Positions 1 to 8,228 of a stretch of DNA of 42,847 nucleotides are shown here, piece by piece; the stretch's first letter is position 1, and the number at the start of each line of letters is the position of its first letter. Below the pieces are notes generated by a model, which was not told the DNA's origin, did not search any database, and was given only the letters and a program-made list of their open reading frames with translations. Source of the stretch: DASXSB01 sp036506275 (GTDB lineage Bacteria > Methylomirabilota > Methylomirabilia > Rokubacteriales > CSP1-6); the NCBI GenBank assembly GCA_036506275.1, contig DASXSB010000091.1, forward strand, positions 1-42,847, read 5' to 3'. Both the position numbers and the translations under genes were made by a program.

Positions 1-753
1 ATCAACTTCGTGATGGCGCTGCCCCTCCGCCTCGACGAGGCGAACGTGATCAGCGTCGTCTTCAATCGGAGCCGATCGAATTTCACCGATCGCGAGCGCG
101 CGATCCTGGACGCGCTCCGCCGGCCGCTGGCGGCCCTCTACCGTAATCTCGCCGCCCGTGACGAGGCGGGCGCGCGCCTCGCCTGCCTCGAAGATCTCGC
201 CGTCGGACAGGGCTGGCAGGTCGTGAGAGTGGGGGTGGACGGCCGTATCCGCGAGGTCACGCCGCCGGCACTGCGACTCCTGGGGCGATTCTTCGACGCC
301 GTCGTGCCGGGCCGCCGTTCGGAGCTTCCGCCGCCGCTCGCGAGCTGGCTCAGGCGGTCCCGCAACTGGGGGCTCGACCGTCCCGCCGCCCGCGACGGCG
401 ACGCCTTCTCGATCACCCGCGACGGCGCTCGCCTCACCGTCCACTTCGTTTCCGGCGGCCACGGGCGCGGTGGCCATCTGCTGATGAAGGAAGAACGGGA
501 CGACATCCGGCCCCTCGACCTCACCGCCCTTCCCCTCACCGCGCGCGAGCGCGAGGTGCTCGCGTTCGTGGCGGGCGGCAAGACCAACGCCGAGATCGGG
601 CTGATCCTCGCCATCAGCGCGCGCACCGTGCAGAAGCACCTCGAGCACGTCTTCGCGAAGATCGGCGTGGAGACGCGCACGGCGGCGGCCGTGTACGCGC
701 TGGCCGCCGCCGGCGCCAACGCCGCCGCCGGGGACGGCGCGCGGCGGGGCTGA
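1..753 (+). CDS. LuxR-type transcriptional regulator, 5' truncated
   Basis: This is the C-terminal part of a DNA-binding regulator. The frame is open from base 1, so the true start lies outside the window; the GTG at 10 and ATG at 13 are probably internal. The last ~65 residues form a LuxR/FixJ helix-turn-helix: LTAREREVLAFVAGGKTNAEIG, followed by a recognition helix region containing ISARTVQKHLEHVFAKIGVE. The preceding part (SNFTDRERAILDALRRPLA) looks like the end of a GAF-like sensory region followed by a linker, but the sensor domain cannot be named because it is cut off. It ends 9 bp before the convergent cupin gene, with no hairpin between them. The regulated genes cannot be deduced. The HTH assignment is secure; the ligand is unknown. 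Confidence 0.88.
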   Translation: MNFVMALPLRLDEANVISVVFNRSRSNFTDRERAILDALRRPLAALYRNLAARDEAGARLACLEDLAVGQGWQVVRVGVDGRIREVTPPALRLLGRFFDAVVPGRRSELPPPLASWLRRSRNWGLDRPAARDGDAFSITRDGARLTVHFVSGGHGRGGHLLMKEERDDIRPLDLTALPLTAREREVLAFVAGGKTNAEIGLILAISARTVQKHLEHVFAKIGVETRTAAAVYALAAAGANAAAGDGARRG

Positions 754-762
754 GGCGCGTCG

Positions 763-1143
763 CTACCGCGCGGTCGCGTACGCCTCCTTGGCGTAATCGA
801 TCATCCCCTGGAAGTCGACGACGATCGCCGCCTCGCTCCCCACGACCCAGGCGTCGTGACCGGTGGGCAACAGGGAGACGTCGCCCGCCTTGCAGTCGAG
901 CTCGGTCCCGTCGTCCATCTTCACCCGGAGCACGCCGGCGACGTGGTACTGGAAGTGCGGAGCGTCGCAGCTCTTGGTGTTCGCGATGGGCTGCACGGAC
1001 GTGGCCCATCGCCAGCCGGGCTCGAAGACCGCCCGTCCGATGGTGGCGCCGCCGATCTTGACGAGCTCCAGCCGTCCCTTCGGAAACTCGCGGACCTCGT
1101 CAGGCTTCTTGAAGGTCTTCAGCTCTGCCCTGGTTGCCTCCAT
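763..1143 (-). CDS. small cupin-domain protein
   Basis: A 126-residue protein made of a single cupin beta-barrel. The first cupin motif region contains APHFQYHVAGVLRV and the second GDVSLLPTGHDAWVV, which supply histidines of the kind that bind a metal in this fold. There is no signal peptide, so it should be cytoplasmic. The frame is open further upstream, into the next gene, but the ATG at 1143 is preceded by a good Shine-Dalgarno (GGGAGG, 5 nt spacing) and avoids overlap, so I chose it. It sits downstream of the NTF2-like gene on the same strand (110 bp gap). Substrate and reaction are unknown; small cupins of this type may be enzymes or ligand-binding proteins. Confidence 0.8.
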   Translation of the reverse strand: MEATRAELKTFKKPDEVREFPKGRLELVKIGGATIGRAVFEPGWRWATSVQPIANTKSCDAPHFQYHVAGVLRVKMDDGTELDCKAGDVSLLPTGHDAWVVGSEAAIVVDFQGMIDYAKEAYATAR

Positions 1144-1253
1144 GGCCGCCTCCCATTCGAGATCGATGCCCGAGAGCGGGCTATGGACCTCACGGTAGAG
1201 CAGCCTCTCCCCACCGCGGAATACGCAATATGGCGTACGCCGGCGCGGGGTCG

Positions 1254-1619
1254 CTATCCCGCTTTCGTGTTCCAGATGTCCCGGTGCAACCGCCACTCGC
1301 CGTCCGCCTTCTTCCACACGACGACATACTTCACGACCGCGGGCCCGGATTGGAGGTTCAATCGTGCTTCGCCGACCTCGTGAGCGACGTCCCCGCTGAT
1401 CTCGAGGTCGATGGTCTCGAGCGCCACGCTCTTGAGCCCGATCTGCTGGGCGACGGCGGCCCACATCTGCTTGATGTTGTCGCGGCCCCTGACGAGCGGT
1501 CCGTCCGGCGGAAGCGCGATCGCGTCCTTCGTGTAGAGCGAGGCCAGGCGCTCGACATCGCCCTTGGCCGCGGCCTCTTCGAACATCCGATTCACGGCAG
1601 TGATATCTGCTCGGCTCAT
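1254..1619 (-). CDS. NTF2-like / SnoaL-like (DUF4440-type) protein
   Basis: A 121-residue alpha+beta-barrel protein of the NTF2-like superfamily. Visible family features are the N-terminal helix (AVNRMFEEAAAKGDVERLASLY), the Y-x-x-D-A-I-x-L-P-P-D-G strand typical of DUF4440/SgcJ-type proteins, the GRDNIKQMW helix, and a C-terminal WRLHRDIWN strand. The start ATG at 1619 has a strong Shine-Dalgarno (GAGGAGGAA). There is no signal peptide. Members range from ketosteroid-isomerase-like enzymes to non-catalytic ligand binders, so the reaction cannot be given. It lies upstream of the cupin on the same strand and may be cotranscribed with it. Confidence 0.83.
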   Translation of the reverse strand: MSRADITAVNRMFEEAAAKGDVERLASLYTKDAIALPPDGPLVRGRDNIKQMWAAVAQQIGLKSVALETIDLEISGDVAHEVGEARLNLQSGPAVVKYVVVWKKADGEWRLHRDIWNTKAG

Positions 1620-1702
1620 CGATTCCTCCTCGGGGGCATCACGGCTTTCCCGTTCATTCGATTATCCGATCCGTCCGGCCCCGCAGCGACGTAGTGGCTC
1701 GG

Positions 1703-3319
1703 CTAGAGCGCCACCGCGTATCCGTCGCGTCTCGGATCGGCGCCTGCCATGAGGGCGCCGGACTCCGGATCGCGCACGATTCCTTGCCCGCCGCCGACGA
1801 TCCAGGACCAGTCGTCGATCACGTTCACCTGGTGGCCGCGGTCGGTGAGCGCGGCGCGGGTGCCGATGTCGATGCGCGACTCCGCGTCCACGAGGCGGTC
1901 ACGGTAGATGCGCACGCGTGGGGCCTCGATCGCCTCTTGCACGTTCATGCCGAACTCCACCACGTTGAGCAGCATCTGGGGCGTGGTCTGGAGGATGCCG
2001 TAGGAGCCCGGTGTCCCGATCGACATGCGGAAGGCGCCGTCGGTGAAGACCTGCGTGGGCGACATCATCGTGCCCGCCTTCCGTCCCGGCCGCAGCACGT
2101 TGGGGGAAGCGGGATCGCGATCCATCCACTTGAGGATGTTGTTGAGTACGAGCCCGGTGCCGGGGATGGCGAAGCCGGAGCCGAACGGCACGCCGAGCGT
2201 CTGCGTCACGGACACCACCGTGCCCGACGCGTCCGCGCACGCGAAGTGCGTGGTGTGGTCGTTCGCGAACTGCGCGGGATGGCCCTCGGCGATCTGGTGG
2301 GCGAGCCGCTCCGGATTGTGACGCTCGCCTTCGCTGACGGCGGCGCGCTTGGGATCGATGCGCAGGCGCTGGCTCTCCGCGTAGGCCTTGGAGAGAAGGC
2401 CCGCGATGGGCACCTCGCTCCCGTACGCGTAGGCGAGCCGGTCCGCGGAGCCGAGCTTCACCGCCTCGATCAGGTGATGCAGATAATCGGGCGAGTTGTG
2501 ACCCCACCCGCGCAGGTCATAGCCTTCCAGGATGTTGAGCGTCTCCAGCATCTGGAACGCAGAGAAGGGTGGCGGCACCGAGTAGACGTCGTGGCCGCGG
2601 AATCGAATCGTCGCCGGTGCGCGCCACTCGGGCGCGAAGGCGGCGAGATCCGACTCCGATAGCCAGCCGCCCGCGTCCTGCACGGCACGCGCGATCGTCT
2701 TGGCGATCGGTCCGCGGTAGAACGCCTCCGCCCCGCCCTCGGCGACCTGGCGCAGCGTTCCCGCCAGCTCCTTGTAGTTGACGACCGCCCCCGCCCGCGG
2801 CCCACCGTTGCCGAGATAGAGCCGCTCGGCCTCGCGGGAGCGCCCGAGCGTCGCCCGCGCGCTCTCGAAGAAGTCGACGTTCTTGAACGTGAGCGGCACG
2901 CCGCGCTCGGCGTGGCCGATGGCGGGCGCCAGCACGCGCGCCCGATCCATGGAGCCGAAGCGCTCGAGCGCCGCCATCCAGCCGCCGAGGTTCCCGGGCG
3001 TCGCGCACGACTTCGGGCCCCCGACCAGCTCGTCCTCCGTGCAGCGGCCGACGTCGGCGGCCGCCGGCGCCCGGCCGATGAAGTCGAGGACGTGCCGCTC
3101 GCCGCCGCGGGAGATGACCATGAGGCCGATGCCGCCCGCGCCCGACATGAACGGTTCCACCACGTTGAGCGTCGAGGCCACCGCCACCGCGGCATCGACG
3201 GCGTTGCCGCCGGCGAGAAGCATCTCGATGCCCGCCATGGACGCGAGCGGATGGGCGGAGGTGACGACGGCACGGCGTCCCATCACGGTGGGCCGATAGG
3301 CGCGACGATGCGGTGGCAT
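1703..3319 (-). CDS. ggt: gamma-glutamyltransferase family protein
   Basis: A 538-residue Ntn-hydrolase that transfers or hydrolyses the gamma-glutamyl group of glutathione and related compounds. The autoprocessing and nucleophile region is NDHTTHFACAD; by analogy with characterised GGTs, the first Thr (residue 356) becomes the N-terminal nucleophile of the small subunit. The arginine of the DFIGRAPA segment (residue 83) matches the substrate-carboxylate-binding Arg, and the oxyanion glycines appear as WIVGGGQGI near the C-terminus. Unlike the periplasmic E. coli enzyme it has no signal peptide: the N-terminus is MPPHRRAYRPTVMGRRAVVT. Start ATG has AAGGAG 5 nt upstream. It begins 9 bp after the permease gene 3329-4225, so it is the last gene of the importer operon. 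This suggests that imported gamma-glutamyl compounds are cleaved inside the cell. A cephalosporin-acylase-like specificity is not excluded. Confidence 0.9.
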   Translation of the reverse strand: MPPHRRAYRPTVMGRRAVVTSAHPLASMAGIEMLLAGGNAVDAAVAVASTLNVVEPFMSGAGGIGLMVISRGGERHVLDFIGRAPAAADVGRCTEDELVGGPKSCATPGNLGGWMAALERFGSMDRARVLAPAIGHAERGVPLTFKNVDFFESARATLGRSREAERLYLGNGGPRAGAVVNYKELAGTLRQVAEGGAEAFYRGPIAKTIARAVQDAGGWLSESDLAAFAPEWRAPATIRFRGHDVYSVPPPFSAFQMLETLNILEGYDLRGWGHNSPDYLHHLIEAVKLGSADRLAYAYGSEVPIAGLLSKAYAESQRLRIDPKRAAVSEGERHNPERLAHQIAEGHPAQFANDHTTHFACADASGTVVSVTQTLGVPFGSGFAIPGTGLVLNNILKWMDRDPASPNVLRPGRKAGTMMSPTQVFTDGAFRMSIGTPGSYGILQTTPQMLLNVVEFGMNVQEAIEAPRVRIYRDRLVDAESRIDIGTRAALTDRGHQVNVIDDWSWIVGGGQGIVRDPESGALMAGADPRRDGYAVAL

Positions 3320-3328
3320 GGCGTCTCC

Positions 3329-4225
3329 TTACGATGCGCGTTGGCGCTCGGTCGAGAGCCCGCGGATCTTCGGATCGAGCAGATCGCGCAGGCCGTCGCC
3401 GAACAGGTTGAGGCCGAAGATGGTGAGCATGATGGCGGCGCCGGGGAACAGCACGAGCCAGGGCGCCTGCGTGATGTAGAGACGGCCCTCGGCGAGGATG
3501 TTCCCCCACGAGGGCACGTAGGGCGGCACGCCCACGCCGAGGAACGACAGCGCCGCCTCCGTGAGGACGGCCGCCGCGAACACAAAGCTCCCCTGCACGA
3601 TCACGGGTGAGAGGCAGTTCGGCAGCACGTGACGGCGGATGAGCGCGAGGTCGGCGGCGCCGAGCGCCCGCGCCGCTTCCACGTACGTCGTTTCCCGAAT
3701 CACGAGCACCGATCCCCGCACCACCCGGGCCACGCGCGGAGAATACACGACGGCAATGGCGATGACCACGTTCAGCACGCTGGGGCCGAGCGAGGCCATG
3801 AGCGCGATGGCGAGCACGATCGCGGGAAACGCCATGAGCCCGTCCATCACCCGCATCACGACGTTGTCCAGGCGCCGGTAGTAGCCGGCCACGAGGCCGC
3901 AGCCGACGCCGGCGGCGAACGACAGCAGCACCACCGCGCCGCCGACGACGAGCGAGAGCCGGGCGCCGTACATCACGCGGCTCCACACGTCGCGGCCGAC
4001 GTCGTCGGTGCCGAACCAGTGCACACGGCTCGGGGGATGCAGGCGCGCCGCCACGTCCATGTGCGTGGGATTGCCGGAGATGACGGGCGCGAGGACGGCG
4101 ATGATCACGACCAGCGCCATGAGCACCGCCCCCGCCACCGTGATCCGGCGCCGGGCGAGGACGACGAGCCAGCGCGGCCACGCGCGCGTGCTGGCTTCGG
4201 GACGGGGCAGCGCGATGACGCTCAC
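3329..4225 (-). CDS. peptide-type ABC importer permease, DppC/OppC family
   Basis: A 298-residue inner-membrane permease. An N-terminal transmembrane helix (GAVLMALVVIIAVLAPVI) is followed by the periplasmic OppC_N-type segment with HWFGTDDVGRDVWSR, the hallmark of the DppC/OppC/GsiD group, then a five-helix core. The EAA loop that docks the ATPase is visible as TYVEAARALGAADLALIRRH around residues 180-200. It starts 7 bp after the DppB-type gene and is followed 9 bp later by the gamma-glutamyltransferase gene. Its partner would be the permease at 4233-5177. No ATPase gene lies in this operon. Substrate is inferred only from context: peptides or gamma-glutamyl compounds. Confidence 0.93.
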   Translation of the reverse strand: MSVIALPRPEASTRAWPRWLVVLARRRITVAGAVLMALVVIIAVLAPVISGNPTHMDVAARLHPPSRVHWFGTDDVGRDVWSRVMYGARLSLVVGGAVVLLSFAAGVGCGLVAGYYRRLDNVVMRVMDGLMAFPAIVLAIALMASLGPSVLNVVIAIAVVYSPRVARVVRGSVLVIRETTYVEAARALGAADLALIRRHVLPNCLSPVIVQGSFVFAAAVLTEAALSFLGVGVPPYVPSWGNILAEGRLYITQAPWLVLFPGAAIMLTIFGLNLFGDGLRDLLDPKIRGLSTERQRAS

Positions 4226-4232
4226 GCGGTCC

Positions 4233-5177
4233 TCACTGGTAGCGCACGCGCGGATCGATCACGAGATAGGAGAGGTCGACGGCGAGGTTGATCAGCATGT
4301 ACACGGCGGCCACGCAGAGCACGACGCCCTGGATGACCGGATAGTCGCGGCGGAGCACGGCGGAGACGATGAGCCGGCCCAGCCCCGGGATGTTGAACAC
4401 GGTTTCCACCACCACGGCTCCCGAGACCAGGATCGCGAAGCTGATACCGATGATGGTGATGGTCGGGATCAGCGCGTTCTTGAGCGCGTGCTTGTAGACG
4501 ACCGCGTGCTCGCCAAGTCCCTTGGCCCGGCCCGCCGTGATGTACTGTTCGCGCAGGACGTCGAGCATCGCCGAACGCGCGATGCGGGCGATGAGCGCCG
4601 ACTGCACGAGCCCGAGCGCGAAGGCGGGCAGCACGAGCGAGCGCACCGTCTTGAGCACGCCGTCCTCGAGGGGTGCGTAGCCAGCCACCGGGAACCAGCC
4701 GAGCCACACCGAGAAGCACATGATGAAGAGGAGGCCGAGCAAGAAGTTCGGGATGGAGACGCCGAGGAGCGCGGCCACCATGAATGCCTGGTCGGTGGCC
4801 GAGTTATGAAACCGCGCGGACACGACCCCGGCGGGAACGCCGACGGCGATGGCGATCGCGATGGCGAACACCGTCAGCAGCAGCGTCGGCTCCACGCGAT
4901 CGAGGATCGCCGCGGTGACCGGTTTGCGAAGAAAAATGGAGTCGCCGAGATCGCCCTGGAGGAGCCGCCCGTACCAGTTGAGAAGCTGCACCGGAAACGG
5001 CGCGTCGAGGCCGAGCTGATGCGAGAGGCGCCGGACGTCATCGGCGGAGGCGTCGGGGCCGGCGATGATCGACGCGGGATCGCCGGGCGCCAGGTGAATC
5101 AGCACGAACGCCACCGTGGCCACCACGAGCGCGACGGGCAGGAGCGCCAGCAACCGCCGCGCGACGTACGTCTTCAC
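4233..5177 (-). CDS. peptide-type ABC importer permease, DppB/OppB family
   Basis: A 314-residue inner-membrane permease. The N-terminus (VKTYVARRLLALLPVALVV, then HLAPGDPASIIAG) is the standard DppB/OppB opening, and the EAA loop reads YITAGRAKGLGEHAVVYKHA. The frame is open further upstream, but the GTG at 5177 gives the conserved start and its first base is the last base of the TAG stop of the binding-protein gene, so the two are translationally coupled. It pairs with the DppC-type permease that follows after 7 bp. The ATPases that should energise it are not encoded here. Confidence 0.92.
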   Translation of the reverse strand: MKTYVARRLLALLPVALVVATVAFVLIHLAPGDPASIIAGPDASADDVRRLSHQLGLDAPFPVQLLNWYGRLLQGDLGDSIFLRKPVTAAILDRVEPTLLLTVFAIAIAIAVGVPAGVVSARFHNSATDQAFMVAALLGVSIPNFLLGLLFIMCFSVWLGWFPVAGYAPLEDGVLKTVRSLVLPAFALGLVQSALIARIARSAMLDVLREQYITAGRAKGLGEHAVVYKHALKNALIPTITIIGISFAILVSGAVVVETVFNIPGLGRLIVSAVLRRDYPVIQGVVLCVAAVYMLINLAVDLSYLVIDPRVRYQ

Positions 5178-6736
5178 TACTTGAGCCAGACGTTCCAGAG
5201 GTTCAGCTCGTTGGTGTGCCGGAAGCCCTGCACGTCCTTCCGGATCACCTCGAGCGTGAAGTAGTCGCCGAACTTGATGCGTCCCACGTCGTCGTAGAAG
5301 ATCGCCTGCGCCTTCTCGAGCATGGCCTTGCGCTTGGTGGGCTCGCTCTCGCGCGCGAGGGCCTCCAGCCAATGCTCTTTATCTTCCTGGCACCACCAGC
5401 CCGGCCAGTTACAGGCCATGCCCGTGTTGTACGCCGGCTCGGGGTTGAACGTGATGCCGGTGGAGAACACGTCGAAGGCCTCCGGCTTGTTCCGCCGTTG
5501 GACGAGCGTGGCCCAGTCGACGACTTGGAGGTCGACCTTGAAGCCCACCTCTTCGAGCTGCTGGCGCGCGACGAGCGCGTTCTTGTACATCCACTGATAT
5601 TCCTTGGTCGTGATCCAGCGCACGGGCTGGCCGCTGTAGCCGGCGTCCTTCAAGAGCTTCTGCGCCTTCGCCTTGTTCTTCTGATTGTAGAGCTCGCCGC
5701 CGACCTTGCTGTGCCACTGTGGCTGCTCCACGAAGTGCAGGCCGGGGTCGAGCCGATAGAACGCCTTGTTGCCGAAACCGGCGGCCATGATCGGCTCCAT
5801 GTCGAGCGCGGCCTGGAACGCCTGCCGGATGCGTTTGTCCGTCATCAACCCTTGCTTGTGATTGAGCACCGCCGTGGACCACGCCGACGGCTTGATGATG
5901 CCGGGCACGACGTCACGCATCGCCTTCACGCGATCGAACTGGTCCTGCTGGATCTGCTGGCCGTAGTGGTATTCGCCGGTTTCCACGCCGGCCAGCCGCA
6001 CGGCGACGTCGGGGACGGGGATGAAGAGGATCTCGTCCAGGTACGCCGTGCGCTTGCCGCCGAAGCCGCCGTCGGGCGCGTCCGTGCGCGCCACGTAGTC
6101 CTTGAAGCGCGCCAGCTTCACGTGACGATCGGGCCGGTGCTCGACGAACCGGTAAGGACCCGTGCCAATGAACTGCTTGATCTGGCCTTCACCGGCAGCG
6201 TCGACGACCTCCTTGGGATAGATCACGGCGCCTGCGTTGGGCCGCGCCAGCCCCATGATGAGCGCGCCCAGCGGCTCCTTGAGGTACATGACGACCGTGT
6301 AGGGGTCCTTCGCGTCCACGCCCTCCACGTCCCTGAACACGCTTTTGCCGGGCGTGGAGGCCTTGCCCCAGCGCTTGAGCGAGGCCACCACGTCCGCCGA
6401 CGTCAGCTCCTTGCCGTTGTGGAATTTCACGCCGCGCCGGAGCTTGAACGTGTACGTGCGTCCCTGGTCGCTCACGGTGTGGCCCTCGACGAGGAACGGC
6501 ACCGCGTTGTAGTTCTTGTCGTACGTATAGAGCCCCTCGTAGATGTGCCACGTGATCTGCTGCGTGATGACGGCCGTCGTCGTGTGCAGGTCGAGCGTCG
6601 GGGGCTCGCCGATCATCGCCGCCTTGAAGACGCCACCTGCCTTGGGCGCATTCTGGGCGGTAGCGATGACCGGGATGACGGCAAGAAGGGCAAGAACGAC
6701 GACGAACACGGGGCAAGCGCGAGGAAGGCGCATCAT
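5177..6736 (-). CDS. peptide-type ABC importer substrate-binding protein (SBP_bac_5)
   Basis: A 519-residue periplasmic solute-binding protein. A signal peptide spans about residues 1-27 (MMRLPRACPVFVVVLALLAV, ending near ATAQ). The mature protein starts with a family-typical GGVFKAAMIGEPPTLDLH and contains the SBP_bac_5 signature region with YTFKLRRGVKFHNGKELT and DVVASLKRW. The length is normal for DppA/GsiB-like proteins. Of the two adjacent ATGs, the one at 6736 has AAAGGAG at good spacing. It is the first gene of the importer operon and is coupled to the DppB-type gene by a one-base overlap. With a gamma-glutamyltransferase at the operon end, a glutathione-like or gamma-glutamyl ligand is plausible but unproven. 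Confidence 0.92.
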   Translation of the reverse strand: MMRLPRACPVFVVVLALLAVIPVIATAQNAPKAGGVFKAAMIGEPPTLDLHTTTAVITQQITWHIYEGLYTYDKNYNAVPFLVEGHTVSDQGRTYTFKLRRGVKFHNGKELTSADVVASLKRWGKASTPGKSVFRDVEGVDAKDPYTVVMYLKEPLGALIMGLARPNAGAVIYPKEVVDAAGEGQIKQFIGTGPYRFVEHRPDRHVKLARFKDYVARTDAPDGGFGGKRTAYLDEILFIPVPDVAVRLAGVETGEYHYGQQIQQDQFDRVKAMRDVVPGIIKPSAWSTAVLNHKQGLMTDKRIRQAFQAALDMEPIMAAGFGNKAFYRLDPGLHFVEQPQWHSKVGGELYNQKNKAKAQKLLKDAGYSGQPVRWITTKEYQWMYKNALVARQQLEEVGFKVDLQVVDWATLVQRRNKPEAFDVFSTGITFNPEPAYNTGMACNWPGWWCQEDKEHWLEALARESEPTKRKAMLEKAQAIFYDDVGRIKFGDYFTLEVIRKDVQGFRHTNELNLWNVWLK

Positions 6737-6765
6737 GCTCGGAGCTCCTTTCGGTACGGGGCGAC

Positions 6766-6802
6766 GGGCCGGTGAATCGTGCCGGCTACTTTACACCGGC
6801 CC
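6766..6802 (-). terminator. possible hairpin terminator downstream of livF
   Basis: GGGCCGGTG at 6766-6774 is the exact reverse complement of CACCGGCCC at 6794-6802, giving a 9-bp stem with a 19-nt loop that starts 2 nt beyond the livF stop. There is no clear T-run on the transcript side, so it may be Rho-dependent or a 3'-end stabiliser rather than an intrinsic terminator. It separates the liv operon from the peptide-importer operon further along the same strand. Confidence 0.4.
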
Positions 6803-6804
6803 GG

Positions 6805-7515
6805 TCACATCCCGAGATACGCGCGCTTGACGTGGTCGTTGTCGAGCAGCTCACCGCCGCTCCCCACGAGCACGATGCGGCCGTTTTCGAGCACGTAGCC
6901 ACGGCGCGAAAGCGCCAGCGCCTGACGGGTGTTTTGCTCGACGAGGAGGATGGTGGTGCCGGCGCGGTTGATCTCGGCGATGATGCGAAAGATCTCGGCC
7001 ACCACGATGGGGGCGAGGCCGAGGGATGGCTCGTCCAGCATGAGGAGCCGGGGGCGCGCCATGAGCGCGCGGCCGATCGCCAGCATCTGCTGTTCGCCGC
7101 CGGAGAGCGTCCCCGCCGCCTGCACGACGCGTTCGCGCAGGCGCGGGAAGAGCGCGAAGACGCGCTCGAGGCTGTCCGCGCGCCGCGCCTTGGCCGCCCG
7201 CGTGTAGGAGCCGAGCTCGAGGTTCTCGCGCACGGTGAGGCTCGAAAACACCTTGCGCCCTTCCGGCACGTGCACGACGCCGCGCTCCACCACCCGGTGG
7301 CACGGCAGGCGATCGATCCGCTCGCCCTCGAAACGGACCTCGCCCCGGCGCGCACGCAGGAGGCCCGACACCGTGCGCAGGAGCGTCGTCTTGCCGGCGC
7401 CGTTGGCGCCGACCACGGACAGCGTTTCTCCGGACTCGACGACGAGGTCGATGCCGGTCAGCGCGGGCAGATCGCCATACGCGACGTCCACACCGGTGAG
7501 CTGGAGGATGCTCAC
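6805..7515 (-). CDS. livF: branched-chain amino acid type ABC importer ATPase, LivF
   Basis: A 236-residue cytoplasmic ATPase of the hydrophobic amino acid uptake (HAAT) family. Walker A is GANGAGKTT near residue 36, the signature is LSGGEQQMLAIGRALM, Walker B is LLMLDEPSLGLAP, and the switch region is LLVEQNTRQAL, all close to the LivF consensus. The length is normal. Its start overlaps the livG stop by 4 bp (7512-7515), so translation is coupled. It is the last gene of the liv operon. In characterised systems LivF pairs with LivG to drive the LivHM channel. Confidence 0.95.
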   Translation of the reverse strand: MSILQLTGVDVAYGDLPALTGIDLVVESGETLSVVGANGAGKTTLLRTVSGLLRARRGEVRFEGERIDRLPCHRVVERGVVHVPEGRKVFSSLTVRENLELGSYTRAAKARRADSLERVFALFPRLRERVVQAAGTLSGGEQQMLAIGRALMARPRLLMLDEPSLGLAPIVVAEIFRIIAEINRAGTTILLVEQNTRQALALSRRGYVLENGRIVLVGSGGELLDNDHVKRAYLGM

Positions 7516-8228
7516 GGCCCCGATCCCAGGTAGGCCTCGATCACTCTCGGATCGCGCGCGACGTCGTCGGGCGGACCCTCCGCGATGGTCTCGCCATGGT
7601 GCAGCACCACGATGCGCTGAGAGAGGGCCATGACCGCGCGCATGACGTGCTCGATGATGAGGAGGGCCACGCCCTGGGCGTGGATGCGCCGGATGAGAGC
7701 GATGATGGCCTCGATCTCCGTCGGATTGAGTCCCGACATCACCTCGTCCAGCAGCAAGAGCTCGGGCCCGGTGGCGAGGCCACGCGCCATCTCCAGACGC
7801 TTGCGGTCGGACAGCGTGAGCTCGCGTGCGGGCACGTCGCGCCGGCGCCCGAGCCCGACGAACTCGAGCACCTCGGCGGCGCGGTCGCGGGCGGCGGCCA
7901 CGTCGTCGGTGCGATTGAAGGCGCCCACCATCACGTTCTCGAGGGCGGTGAGATTCACGAACGGCTGCACGATCTGGAACGTACGCGCCAGGCCGCGCCG
8001 GCAGATCTGGTGCGGCTTGGAGCCCACCACCGACATCCCCTTGAAGCGGATGTCGCCCTCGGTGGGTGCGTGAAAGCCGGACAGCAGGTGGAACACGGTC
8101 GTCTTGCCGGCGCCGTTCGGTCCGATGAGGCCGACGATCTCGCCCGCGTCCACGGCGAGACGGAAGCCGTTGACGGCGGTGAGGCCGCCGAACCGCTTCG
8201 TGATGCCGTCCGCCTCGAGGAGCGTCAT
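7512..8228 (-). CDS. livG: branched-chain amino acid type ABC importer ATPase, LivG
   Basis: A 238-residue ATPase. Walker A is GPNGAGKTT; the LivG-specific Q-loop region reads RRGLARTFQIVQPFVNLTALEN; Walker B is LLLLDEVMSGLNPTE; the switch His is in LIIEHVMRAVM. The signature loop (ELTLSDRKRLEMARGL) departs from LSGGQ, as is common in LivG proteins. The open frame extends far upstream, but the ATG at 8228 overlaps the livM stop as ATGA and gives the standard N-terminus MTLLEADGITKRFGG, so that start is chosen. It sits between livM and livF in the operon. Confidence 0.95.
   Translation of the reverse strand: MTLLEADGITKRFGGLTAVNGFRLAVDAGEIVGLIGPNGAGKTTVFHLLSGFHAPTEGDIRFKGMSVVGSKPHQICRRGLARTFQIVQPFVNLTALENVMVGAFNRTDDVAAARDRAAEVLEFVGLGRRRDVPARELTLSDRKRLEMARGLATGPELLLLDEVMSGLNPTEIEAIIALIRRIHAQGVALLIIEHVMRAVMALSQRIVVLHHGETIAEGPPDDVARDPRVIEAYLGSGP

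Noticed and set aside
7512..8228. LivG as a defective ATPase because its signature loop is LSDRKR rather than LSGGQ
   Set aside because: Divergent signature loops are normal in LivG proteins; Walker A, Walker B and the switch histidine are intact.
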